A stretch of 64,000 bases of DNA from Paramoeba atlantica (lineage: Eukaryota > Discosea): the NCBI GenBank assembly GCA_977017575.1, contig CDRNVI010000164.1, positions 186,001-250,000 on the forward strand, given 5' to 3'. The translations under genes and the position numbers were made by a program. Each line of letters starts with the position of its first letter. The first letter of the stretch is position 1. The notes beneath the pieces were generated by a model. The model searched no databases. It was not told the origin of the DNA and saw only the letters and a program-made list of their open reading frames with translations. Below are positions 40,908 to 52,000 of the stretch, piece after piece.

Positions 40908-42032
40908 GCCAACAAAGGAAAGCAAAAATTTGAAGTGAATAAAAAAAGTTTATTTCAAATATTCTGAGTTAACTTGCCTTGCACTCCAATCCTTGGTTTC
41001 GTACGGGAACCTGGACAACTTGTGAGAAAGGAAAAAAGAACAACAGGATTCGACGATACAACAATAAGATCAGAAACGAGGAATTCATATGCTCCTTCAG
41101 GGAAAATCAGGCAACATGGGTGAAGGGGTCATCAGGAAAGAAAGGAAACCAAAGTTCAAAAAAAAAGAAACCTGGAAAGAAAAGTCAGAAAAAAAACAAA
41201 AAAAAAGAGAAAGAAAGTGATAGAAAAAGATCAGGAGAAAAGGAGTTCTGTCAATCCCCATGGTTTTGTAAGACTGGGGCGACAACTTGGGTCATCATTT
41301 CAGAAAGAAACACAACAACAAAAGAAAAAGAAAGGAACCTGAAAAGTTTGATCGTCGAAAGAAGGAAGTCGAAAAATGGAGCCTCGAAAACCGTTCCGCC
41401 AAAAGTATTCCGGAATTTCAAAAAAGGAAAAACCTAAAAAGAACCATAAAAATCGAGGGTCATGCCACAATACTGCGACTTATGATTTGTGTGACTACCC
41501 TTGACAATATTGACAAGTTTCTGTCGAAAAAACTTTTTCTCCCCCTTTCCTTTTTTTTGCACCAACCACAGCGTGTTTTTTCAGCTGAACATTTTAAGTT
41601 GAGAGTGAAGGAGATCTAAATGAATCAAAAAAAAAGATATCCCGGTGGCTATTTCACACCAACACCCCCCACGGAAGAGAAGAGTCATCGACGCGGCGTG
41701 TTTTTTGATTATTTGCCTAAAAAAGATGTTGTTTGTTTGATATTCTGACATGGTGATAAAATATCATGAAAAATAATATATTTTTTAGAGTGCTAAATTT
41801 TTCACAGCCTTGTTTCTGAAAAGAGAGATTGATCGACACCTTGCTCTCTCAGTCTCTCGCCTTCTCTCTCTTCAAACTCCTCCCTTCAAATGTTTCTTTC
41901 CCTTTGACCCAATGGAAATAAAACTTCAAAAACATTTTTGATCCAACAACTTTTTGATGAGATCAACCTTTTTATTTTTCTCTCAAATCTTTTTTTTTAA
42001 AAAAGAAAATTAAAAGTGGAAGAAAAAGAGGA
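40908..42032. other. Gene-poor stretch with three imperfect repeats
   Basis: Bases about 40981-41035, 41100-41150 and 41255-41340 share an imperfect unit (CAACTTGGGT/TCATCA/AGAAAG-like, and AATCC-TGGTTT). A motif-like TTAGAGTGCTAAATTT lies at 41785-41800, followed by CTGAAAAGAGAGATTG as also seen near 37320. No convincing gene is present on either strand; a decayed gene is possible. Confidence 0.4.
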
Positions 42033-45000
42033 TTACATATCAATTCTTAAGACTGCCCTCTTCTTTCCACTGTCAGCTCCACCTTGGTTCTTCTTTTTTG
42101 CTTTCAGAGCAGCCAGTGGGTCTTTCTTTTTTTCTTCTTCTCCATTTGGTGATTCTTCTATATTCAAAAAAAGGAAAAAGGAAATCAATTATTATCAATT
42201 CTTTTGGGAATTATTATCAATTCTGAATTTGTTTCCATTTAAAAAGAGAGAAAACCTTGCGCAGGAGCCGCAGAACCCCCAGCTTTCTTTTTTGCTTTCA
42301 ATGAAGCAAGAGGATCTTTCTTTGGAGGTGCACCAACAGTTGCCGCTCTCATTCTTTGCTCATCAATTTCTGATTCTCCTGTCTCATCACCTGTTTTGCA
42401 TGTTTTGTTAACAGAGTTTGAGTGGAAAGAAATCAAATATCAAAGATCAAAGTACCTTTTGCAGCTCGACGAGCTTTGAGGGCAGCCAATGGATCTGGTT
42501 TGTTTGCTGTTTCTTCAACAACTTCTGAAAAAAGGACAAATTATTCAAAACTTCTCGAAAATTAAGAAAAGAGAGAAAAACCTTCTGGTACAACCAGTTC
42601 ATAACTCGATTTCGTTGCTTTTCTTGCTTTAAGAGCTGCCAATGGATCTGGTTTCTTCGTTGTTTCTTCAACAACTTCTGAAAAAAGGACAAATTATTCA
42701 AAACTTCTCGCAAATTAAGAAAGAGAGAAAAACCTTCTGGTACAACCAGTTCATAACTCGATTTCGTTGCTTTTCTTGCTTTAAGAGCTGCCAATGGATC
42801 TGGTTTCTTTGGTTCTTCTTCTTCCACTTGATAGAAAAGTTAGATAAAGAAGCAAATCTTGAAAAAAAAAAGAAAAAGACATACCAACTGTGTCCATTGA
42901 TTCATCAGAATCTGGTGCCTCTGATTTCGTTGCTTTTCTTGCTTTGAGGGCTGCCAAAGGGTCAGGTTTCTTGGTTTCTTCAACAATTTCTAAAAAAAAA
43001 AGATTGAGACACGAAAGGAGAAAGAAGAGAAAGCTCAAAAGCTCAACCTTCTGAATCTTCCGATGTTTGTGTGCCCTCAGAGTCAGGCGATGCAGCTATT
43101 ATTCAATTTTATTTGACGAAACAATTCAAAAAGAAAAGTTTGAATCTCAAAAACAAACCTTTTGTCGCTTTTCGTGCTCTAAGTGCAGCAAGTGGGTCAA
43201 CTTTTGGAGCCTCTTCTGAAAACAACAAAATTAGCATCAAGGCTTACGAAAAAAACAAACAGAAAGGGAAAGGGAACCAGAATTCTCCGCCTCTACATCA
43301 AGAACAGGGGCAGAAGCTAAAATAAAAGAACAGTTAAATGAAAAGAAATCAAGAAAAGAGAAAAGAAGACGAAAAAGAACCGAATTTTGCAGATTTTCGA
43401 GCTTTAAGAGTAGCCAGAGGATCAATTTTTGGTGCTTCTGAGTCTTTTACACACAGTTAGAAAAAGAACACATGGAAATCAAAACAAAAGAAAAGAAAAA
43501 CCTTCTTCAGAATCACCTGTACTTGGAGAATCTGACAATTCAAAGAGAAAGGAAGAGTTAGAGCAGGAATAAATTTCCAAAGAAAGAGAAAGAAAGAAAT
43601 CAAAACCTGCTTGAGCTGCTTTTCGAGCTTTGAGAGCAGCAAGGGGATTGGGTTTTGGTGCATCTTCTTCAGAAACCTCACTTGGGGCATCTAGAATGAA
43701 AAAAAAAAGAGATTAGATTAAATAAAAAGTATTGAATCCCTCAATCTCTCTCTTCTTTTTTCTTTTGAAAGAGAAAATGTCACCGCCATCTCCTTCAACT
43801 TTTGCCTTGAGCGCAGCCATGAGGGGGTTTGGTGCAGCTCCCTAAAGAGAAATCGTAAATATCAAAATTCTAATTTCAACTTTTCTCCAACAAACACAAC
43901 AGGACAATCTACTCTTTTTTCCCACATTTGCAATCAAAAGTACCTTGGTTGGACGGCGGAGTGCCTAATCAGACGAAAAATGAGTCATTTTATTTAAACA
44001 CATCAAAAAGAAAAAAGAAAAAGAAAAACAAACGCCAGCAGAAAGAACAGCTGCTCCAATTCCAGCCATTCCCATTCCAGCCATTCCCAATGCTTTTGCT
44101 GCCGACGTATTTAAGGGGTCTTTCAACTATTAAAATAAAATAACATAAGAAAAGAAAAAGAAAAAAGGAGTTTTTTTAATTCATTTGATAATAAAAAGAG
44201 GAGAAAAAAAGAGAGAAAGGTACTGATCGAGGAGAGCAAGATGGTTCTGTAACAGCAATAGATACAGCAGGTCGAGCACGTCGGACTGCATTCTTCCTTG
44301 CTCGGCTATGAAAACAAATTATTTTTAAGAGAGAAGGGAGAGGAAGAGGGAATGAAAAGAAAAAAGAAGAGAGAGAGAAAAAGAGGATGTGGATAGCAAA
44401 AAACCTTGGGCGATTTTTCGTAAAGTGGGACAAATGAGAGGACAATTTCCTGCCTTGTGAATCAATCGCCAAACTCAACACAGACGCTTTTTTTTCTTCC
44501 TTTTCTTCTCTTTTATGGCCACATTCTGCACAGAAAACGTCCTCTTGTTCGTTAATTTCGTTACATTTCGCACACAAATATTGTCCTTCTTTTAATTCTT
44601 TCTCTTCTCTTTTATGACCACATTCCGCACAGAAAACGTCCTCTTGTTCGTTAATTTCGTTACATTTCACACACAAATATTGTCCTTCTTTTAATTCTTT
44701 TTTCCCCTCTTCTTCTTTCTCTTCTTCTTTTTCTTGTTTCTCTTCCTCTTTCTCTTCTTCTTTCTCCTCTTGTTTATGGCCACATTCCGCACAGAAAACG
44801 TCCTCTGCTTCGTTAATTTCGTTGCATTTCGCACACAAATATTGTCCTTCTTTTAATTCTTTCTTCCCCTCTTCTTCTTTCTCTTCTTCTTTCTCTTCTT
44901 TTTGCTTCTCTTCCTCCTCTTCTTTCTCTTCCTTTTTCTCTTCCTCGATCTCTTGCACTTCTTTCTCCTCTTTCTTCAGTCTCTCTTCTTCCTCTTCTTT

Positions 45001-48000
45001 CTTCAATCTCTCTTCCTCTTCTTTCTTCTGTTTCTCTTCCTCCTCTTTCTTCAATCTCTCTTCTTCCTCTTCTTTCTTCTGTTTCTCTTCCTCTTCTTTC
45101 TTCAATCTCTCTTCCTCCTCTTTCTTCTGTCTCTCTTCCTCCTCTTTCTTCAATCTCTCTTCCTCTTCTTTCTTCTGTTTCTCTTCCTCTTCTTTCTTCA
45201 ATCTCTCTTCCTCCTCTTTCTTCAATCTCTCTTCCTCCTCTTTCTTCAATCTCTCTTCCTCCTCTTTCTTCAATCTCTCTTCCTCCTCTTTCTTCTGTCT
45301 CTCTTCCTCCTCTTTCTTCAATCTCTCTTCTTCTTCTTCTTTCTTTTGTCTCTCTTCCTCCTCTTTCTTCAGTCTTTCCTCTTCCTCTTTTCTTAATCTT
45401 TCCTCCTCTTCCTTCCTCAACCTTTCTTCTTCTTCCTTCCTCAACCTTTCTTCTTCCTCCTTCCTCAATCTCTCTTCTTCTTCCTTCCTTAATCTCTCTT
45501 CCTCTTCCTTCCTCAATCTTTCCTCCTCTTCCTTCCTCAATCTCTCTTCTTCTTCCTTCCTCAACCTTTCTTCTTCCTCCTTCCTCAACCTCTCCTCCTC
45601 TTCCTTCCTCAATCTCTCTTCCTCTTCCTTCCTCAATCTTTCCTCCTCTTCCTTTCTCAGTCTCTCTTCTTCTTCCTTTCTCAACCTTTCCTCCTCTTCC
45701 TTCCTCAATCTCTCTTCTTCCTCCTTCCTCAACCTCTCCTCCTCTTCCTTCCTCAATCTCTCTTCTTCTTCCTTCTTCAGTCGCTCTTCTTCCTCCTTCC
45801 TCAACCTCTCCTCCTCTTCTTTCTTCAGTCGCTCTTCTTCCTCCTTCCTCAACCTTTCTTCCTCCTCCTTCTTCAATCTCTCTTCCTCCTCCTTTCTCAG
45901 CCTCTCCTCCTCTTCCTTCCTCAATCTCTCCTCTTCTTCTTTTCTCTTTCTCTCTTCTTCCTCCTTCTTCAGTCGCTCTTCTTCCTCCTTCCTCAATCTC
46001 TCTTCCTCTTCTTCCTTTTTCAACCTCTCCTCTTCTTCCTTCCTCAACCTCTCCTCCTCCTCCTTCTTCAATCTCTCCTCTTCTTCCTTTCTCTTCCTCT
46101 CCTCCTCTTCCTTCCTCAATCTCTCTTCCTCTTCTTTCCTCAATCTTTCTTCTTCTTCCTTTCTCTTCCTCTCTTCCTCTTCCTTCCTCAATCTTTCTTC
46201 TTCTTCTTTTCTCTTTCTCTCTTCTTCTTCCTTCCTCAACCTCTCCTCCTCTTCTTTCTTCAGTCGCTCTTCTTCCTCCTTCCTCAATCTCTCTTCTTCT
46301 TCCTTCTTCAGTCGCTCTTCTTCCTCCTTCCTCAACCTTTCCTCCTCTTCTTTCTTCAGTCGCTCTTCTTCCTCCTTCCTTAATCTCTCTTCTTCTTCCT
46401 TCTTCAACCTCTCTTCCTCTTCTTTCCTCAACCTCTCCTCCTCTTCTTTCTTCAGTCGCTCTTCTTCTTCCTTCCTCAACCTCTCCTCCTCCTCCTTCTT
46501 CAACCTCTCTTCTTCCTCTTTTCTCAACCTCTCCTCTTCTTCTTTTCTCTTTCTCTCTTCTTCTTCCTTCTTCAACCTCTCTTCCTCCTCCTTCCTCAAC
46601 TTCTCTTCTTCTTCTTCTTTCTTCAATCTCTCTTCTTCTTCCTTCCTCAACTTCTCTTTCTCTTCCTTTTTCTTCCTCTCTTCCTCTTCCTTCCTCAATC
46701 TCTCTTCCTCCTCTTCCTTCCTCTTTTTTTCTTCTTCCTCTTTTCTCAATCGTTCTTCTTCCTCTTTTTTCTTTCTCTCTTCCTCTTCTTTCTTCAATCT
46801 CTCTTCTTCTTCTTTTTGGAGTCTCTCTTCTTCCTCTTTCTTCTGTTTTTCCTCTTTTTCCTTCTTGAGTTTCTCTTCTTCCTTCCTCTTTTTTTCTTCT
46901 TCCTCTTTTTTCAATCGCTCTTCTTCCTCTTTTCTCAATCGCTCTTCTTCCTCTTTTTTCTTTCTCTTTTCCTCTTCTTTCTTCAACTTCTCTTCTTCTT
47001 CTTTCTTCAATCTCTCTTCTTCTTCTTTCTTCTGTTTTTCCTCTTTTTCCTTCTTGAGTCTCTCTTCTTCTTTTTGGAGTCTCTCTTCTTCCTCTTTTTC
47101 CTTCTTGAGTCTCTCTTCTTCTTCTCTCTTCTGTCTTTCCTCTTCTTCTTTTCGCACCCTCTCTTCTTCTTCTTTCTTCAATCTCTCTTCTTCTTCTTTT
47201 TTCTTTTTCTCTTCTTCTTCTTTTCTCACCCTCTCTTCTTCCTCTTTTTTCAATCTTTCCTCCTCTTCTTTTCTCTTTCTCTCTTCTTCTACAAGATCAA
47301 CCACAATCTCGACTTCAATTCCTCTTTCCCCTTCGGCCTTCTCTTCTTTTTTTTTCAAGCGAGCTTCTTCTTCAAATAGCCCCCATCCTCCCTTTTCACC
47401 CTCTTTCTTTTTCTCCTCTTTCTCCTGCCCTTCAACTTTTTTGTTTTTTTCTTTTTTCTTCGCTTCAGCCTCTTCTTCGAAAAGTCCCCACCCTCCCCTC
47501 TCACTCTCCCTCTTTTCTTCTTTTTCCTCTTTTTCCTCTTTTTTCTCTTTATCTTTTTTCTCTTTCTCCTCTTTCATTACTTTGTCCATTAACTCTTTTG
47601 CTTCGCGTTCTCCTTCTTCCTCGAACTTCTTGAGCTCTTCTTTTTTGATTACTCTTTCTTCTTCTCTTTTTGGTCCAAAAGAAGAAGAGATTTTGGGAAT
47701 TGGAAGTGCAGCTGGAAGAAAAAAAAAGTAAGTTATTAAAAATTTCAACACAAAAAAGGATTTTGTTTTGAAAACAAACACCAAACAGAGACAAACAGAC
47801 AACCATACAAATTAATCGACCTTGAGGATGTAAACCCCAACAAACATCTCTCAAAATGATCTTATTTCGAAAAAACAGAGTAGGAAAAAATAGCAACAAA
47901 ATCCACACAATCCAAAGAAAACAACTCTCACTTTACAATAATTATCGAGTAAACTTTTTTTAACAAACACCTCTTTCGACCAAAGAATATTTTTTTCAGG

Positions 48001-48652
48001 ATATCTTAAATGTTTAAAAGAGAACAGAACAGAAAATGAACTTCTTCGAAAAAGATGGAGACAGACGGTACCAAAAAACGAACAAACTTTCCAGAAAAAC
48101 AGATCAAAAAAGAAAAAGAAAGAAACCTTTTGCCATTCCAATCGGAAAAAAACAACATAAAGAACCAAAATATTTCCCAAACAGAACACTTTCAAATAGA
48201 ACAAGAACAAGAATCCACAAATAATAAATAAAATCCAACAAAAATAAAAAAACCTTTTTCTTTACATTCATGAAGAACAACATCTTTAACAAGCATTTCT
48301 TCTTTACAAACAGAACATTTTACAGGAAAATCGTCAATTGGCCCCAATTCGTCCAGTGGATCCGATCTTGGCGGTTTGACCTCCCCACCTTGAAAAAAAA
48401 AGAGAGACGAATGAGTTCCGGTTTTGTGTGGAAAGAGAGAAAGAGAGGAAAGAAAAGAAAGAACAAAAAGAGAAAAGAGAAAAGAGAAAAGAGAAAAAGA
48501 AAAAGAAAAAGAAGACCTCTTCCTCCTCCTCTTCCACCAGCCCCTCTTCCTCTCCCAGCCCCTCTTCCCCTTCCGGCCCCTCCCCTCTCATTCCGACTCC
48601 TATCATCCCTCCTCTGCTGTGGTGGTGACTCTTTACTTTGTGACTGTCCCAT
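42033..48652 (-). CDS. DPLAALK family gene 2: myristoyl-type start, zinc finger, single alpha-helix, zinc ribbons, DPLAALK repeats
   Basis: Exon 1 (48517-48652) starts MGQSQSKE, a good N-myristoylation pattern, then an Arg/Gly-rich tract. Exon 2 (48254-48388) holds a Cys/His unit, CSVCKEEMLVKDVVLHEC. Exon 3 (44405-47711) encodes two GGWGLFEEEA elements, about 780 residues of EEEERLRK octets, and three zinc ribbons (YLCAKCNEINEAEDVFCAEC type). Exon 4 (44224-44305) is basic, SRARKNAVRRARPAVSIAV. About twelve short exons follow, down to 42033, most with one (K)PDPLAALKARKATK motif. The end is VLRIDM, TAA. Phases agree at the first four junctions. Part order and ends match gene 1 at 8-12 kb. It is divergent from VPS13, 398 bases away. 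Possibly a membrane-tethered long spacer/scaffold; function unknown. Confidence 0.82.
42440..42830 (-). repeat. Tandemly duplicated DPLAALK exons, gene 2
   Basis: Three adjacent exon-intron units near 42455-42530, 42580-42680 and 42735-42830 are near-identical (KPDPLAALKARKATKSSYEL then VVPE). More diverged copies lie at about 42045-42160, 42255-42390, 42885-42990, 43160-43215, 43383-43440, 43605-43690 and 43785-43840. Confidence 0.85.
44960..47290 (-). repeat. Coding minisatellite, 24-base unit, gene 2
   Basis: About 95 units encoding EEEERLRK/EEEERLKK. A central block (about 45380-45760) is homogeneous EEEERLRK, while flanking parts alternate LRK and LKK as 48-base double units. This indicates successive expansions. 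Confidence 0.87.
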
Positions 48653-49050
48653 CACTCACCCCCTTCTCCTCTCTCTTCTTTCTTTTTCACCTTTCTCTCT
48701 CTTTTCTCTCTCTCTTTCTTCTCTTATTTCTCTCTCTCTTTGACACGCCCCACCTCAAAGGGCTTTGACCCAAAATGCGCAAAAGCAAAACGCAAAATTC
48801 AACCAAAGGAACGCTAATTTAGAAACCTAAAATTTAGCAATAGCCAGACTCTTTTCCCTTTTTTTAGAACTCATTTTTTAGACCTCTAAAATTAGCTTGG
48901 CTTTTTCTTTTCTTGCGTTTTCTTGGCTTTTCGCAAGGAACGAAGAGAAAACTCCTCCACAAAGAGGAGAGAGAAAAGAGAGAGAGAGAGATCTTCTCTG
49001 GATGGTTTTGAGGGTTTTCTTGGTTTAGATTTGTTGTTGAATATCACAAC
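48653..49050. promoter_or_regulatory. Divergent promoter of DPLAALK gene 2 and VPS13 with element copies
   Basis: Contains an inverted pair at 48813-48838 (GCTAATTTAG, six bases, CTAAAATTTAGC) and a further CTCTAAAATTAGC at 48884-48896. A pyrimidine-rich stretch lies at 48660-48745 and a GAGA tract at 48965-48992. The element is the same as at 12410, 25937, 31982 and 37281. Confidence 0.55.
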
Positions 49051-52000
49051 ATGTTGGAAGGAATTGTTGCTGATCTCCTCACTAAATACTTGGGGGATTA
49101 TGTTCAGGGATTGGATCAAGAGAACCTTCGTCTGAATGTTCTCTCGGGACAGGTCTTTTTCACTTTTTCTTCTCATTTTTTCCCCCTCTTCTCAACTTTT
49201 TCTTTGGTTTTTGTGTTTTAGGTAAAACTTCGCAATCTTCAACTGAAGAAATCAGCCCTCGAAGAAATCGATCTTCCAATCGAAGTAAAATTTGGTTTTC
49301 TTGGTGAATTGAGTTTGGACGTTTCTTGGAAAGCGCTCAGTTCTAAACCTGTTATTGTTCGAATTTCTGATATTTTTCTTCTCGCTTGCCCAACTTCTCG
49401 AAATCTTGACGAAGAAGAAGAACTTCGAAAAAAAAGAGAAAGAGGTTTCAGGCAAAAGAGGTTGATGCTCGCAGAATTGACTGGAGCAGATCCAATTGCT
49501 GACGCGAAAAAGGCTGACGAACCCCCCAAAACTGGTGATTCTTTTGCAGAGAGAGCAGTTAAGAAGATTGTTGACAACATACAAGTTTTTGTCGAGCGAA
49601 TTCATATTCGATTCGAGGATGATATCACTTCTTCTGATGGAATCCCATGGGCTATGGGAGTAACTTTGCAAGGGTTTCATGCCGAGTCCACAGATGAAGA
49701 AGGAAATCCCACTTTTATCTCTTCGAGTGGTGCGATTGTTCATAAATCTGTTACTCTGACCAATTTGGCAGTTTATCACGATTGTGGGAGCAAATTTATC
49801 GAGAATCTTGGACCACAAGCGGACATTCGAAAGATTTCAAAGAAGTATATTTACCAGACTGAAACAAAAGGGAAAGGTGTTACCTCTCGAAAGCTCCATC
49901 CAGGCAAACAAAGTGAAGGAGAGGGTGAAAACCCACCTCATCATTTCGTTCTTTCTCCATTGTCTTCCACGCTAAAGGCAAAGCTCAATTCAGATGATAC
50001 AAACTTCAATCTCCCAAAAATTGCTGCAGAATTGATTCTTCAATCGATCGATTTGTCTTTATCTCAGGCTCAATGGCGAACATTAGATGACTTCCTTGCG
50101 TGGACGAAGAATTTTCAAGTCTCTTCTCCTTATCGAGAATTGCGCCCTCCGATGTCCCCAAAACAAAACCCCTCTGCTTGGTGGAATTATGCTTATCAAT
50201 GTGTCGTAAAAGAAAACCAAAAAAAGAGACAAGTGTGGGATTGGGAGAGGTTAAAACAGAGGAAAATCTTACGAAAGAAGTATGTTGCGTTGTATAAGAA
50301 GAAACAACGAAAGACGATTCGTCCTGAAGGGTTGAAGGAGATAACGAGATTGGAGTTGGATGAAGAACTTTTGTCTGTCGAGGACATTTTGGTGTTTCGG
50401 AGTATTGCTTCAACTGTGTTGAAACAAGAGTTAGAACTAGAGAAAAAGACGAAAGAGGAAGAGAAAGCAAAAAAAGAAGAGGAAGGTTGGGGAGGGTGGG
50501 TGTCATCGTTTTGGGGCGGAGAAGAGAAAAAGCCTGAGAAAAAAGAAAAAAAGGAAGTTGCACAAAAAAAGAAACTCGAAGAAACTGTAGCTTTGGAAGA
50601 GAAAGTCTCTCAGAAATTATGGGACGAATTATACGCTGCTGTGGGTGATGAAGGAGAAGAAGGAGAAAAAGAAAAGAAGAAATCATTAATTAAAGTTCCA
50701 GATGATTACGTTAAAGTAAACGCAAATTTCGTCATCAATAATGTCTCCATTCGTCTCCTCGATTCTTCTTTTCCAAGCCCTGAAGAAGAACAACATTCAA
50801 ATCTCCTTGGCAAACTCCCCCATCTCTCTCCAATCCTCTCGATCGCTCTCCAAAACTTGAATCTCTCTCTCCACCAAAGAGAAACCTCTCTTTCTGCGAA
50901 AGGAGTTCTTCAATCAATCCAAATTTCAGACTTTATCTCTGCACCTGGTCTTGTTCTTCGATTGGTTGAGGAGAGTTCCGCTTTAGCTAAGAGCCGCTTA
51001 GTAACGAAAAGAGGGAAGGAAAGTGATTCTCTTTTATCGATTGAGTTTGATGATCATCCTCTTAAAATGCCAGATATTGACTATGCTTTGAAGTTGATCT
51101 CCAAGCCAGTGGATATTACTCTCGCTCGCCCAGTTTTGAAAAGATTGATGAAATTTTTTATCCAAGATACTCTTACTGAAGAAGACAAAAAACTCATCGC
51201 TTATTTGGGTCAATTAGAGAGTGAGAAGCAGAAAAAAGCGGAGAGAGAAAAGCTTGAAGAAAAGATATCTGATGTGGGAAAGAAGAAGGGAGGGGGAGGA
51301 GCAATTCTCCAAGCTTTGAATGACGCAGCTCAATACCAAATCGATGCTGCCAGACAAACTGCCGAAGCGCAATTGGAAGCAATGAAGTTGATGTTGGCAC
51401 AACAAAAGAAACCAAAAATCTTGTTGGATGTGTTGATTGAGGCTCCAAATGTGCTTATTCCACGAGATGTCGACGCACTTCTCTCTCGAATGGACCCTTC
51501 TTCTTCTTCTTCTCCCTCTTCGTCTTCTTCGGCTGTTGCCCATATCTCTTCCTCTTCGAAAGCCATTAGCTCTGCTGATTGTCTCCTTTTGGAATTGGGA
51601 TCCATCTCCATTTCTACGGTTGATCAACCAAAATCAGAAGAGGGATCAAAAGAAAAAGAAAATTTCTATGACCAATTTGCGATCTCTGTCACTGGAATGA
51701 GAGCCTCTTTCGCAGATTCTTCAATTTGCCATCTCGCAGATCTTGGAGGTGGAGCAATTAGCCTGTCCACTGGACCAATCCTCTTTTCAGATCATGGTCT
51801 TATCGAGAAAATTACTTTTGATGTGAAAGCTGGGGTGTGCAAACTCCCTGTTGGTCATCTCCCAAAAATTAAACTCGATATTCAATTTCCTTTGTTGGGT
51901 GTGGTTGTTTCTTCGACAAAGGTCAGAAAATTAATTGAGATTGCGAAGGGGTGGAAAGAATTTGGGGATTCTGCTCCTTTGGAGAGTGCGGCTCCTTCAT

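Noticed and set aside
40979-41437. 153-residue basic frame on the plus strand
   Set aside because: Low-complexity Lys/Arg-rich reading without an ATG context or domain; it is explained by A/G-rich repeats.
44822-47731. Long plus-strand Ser/Phe-rich frame, about 970 residues
   Set aside because: It is the mirror of the helix exon of DPLAALK gene 2, with the same cause as at 8-10 kb.
48320-48606. Gly/Arg frame in an alternative reading
   Set aside because: Only the frame beginning MGQSQSKE splices in phase to the Cys/His exon; the neighbouring frame is a shadow.
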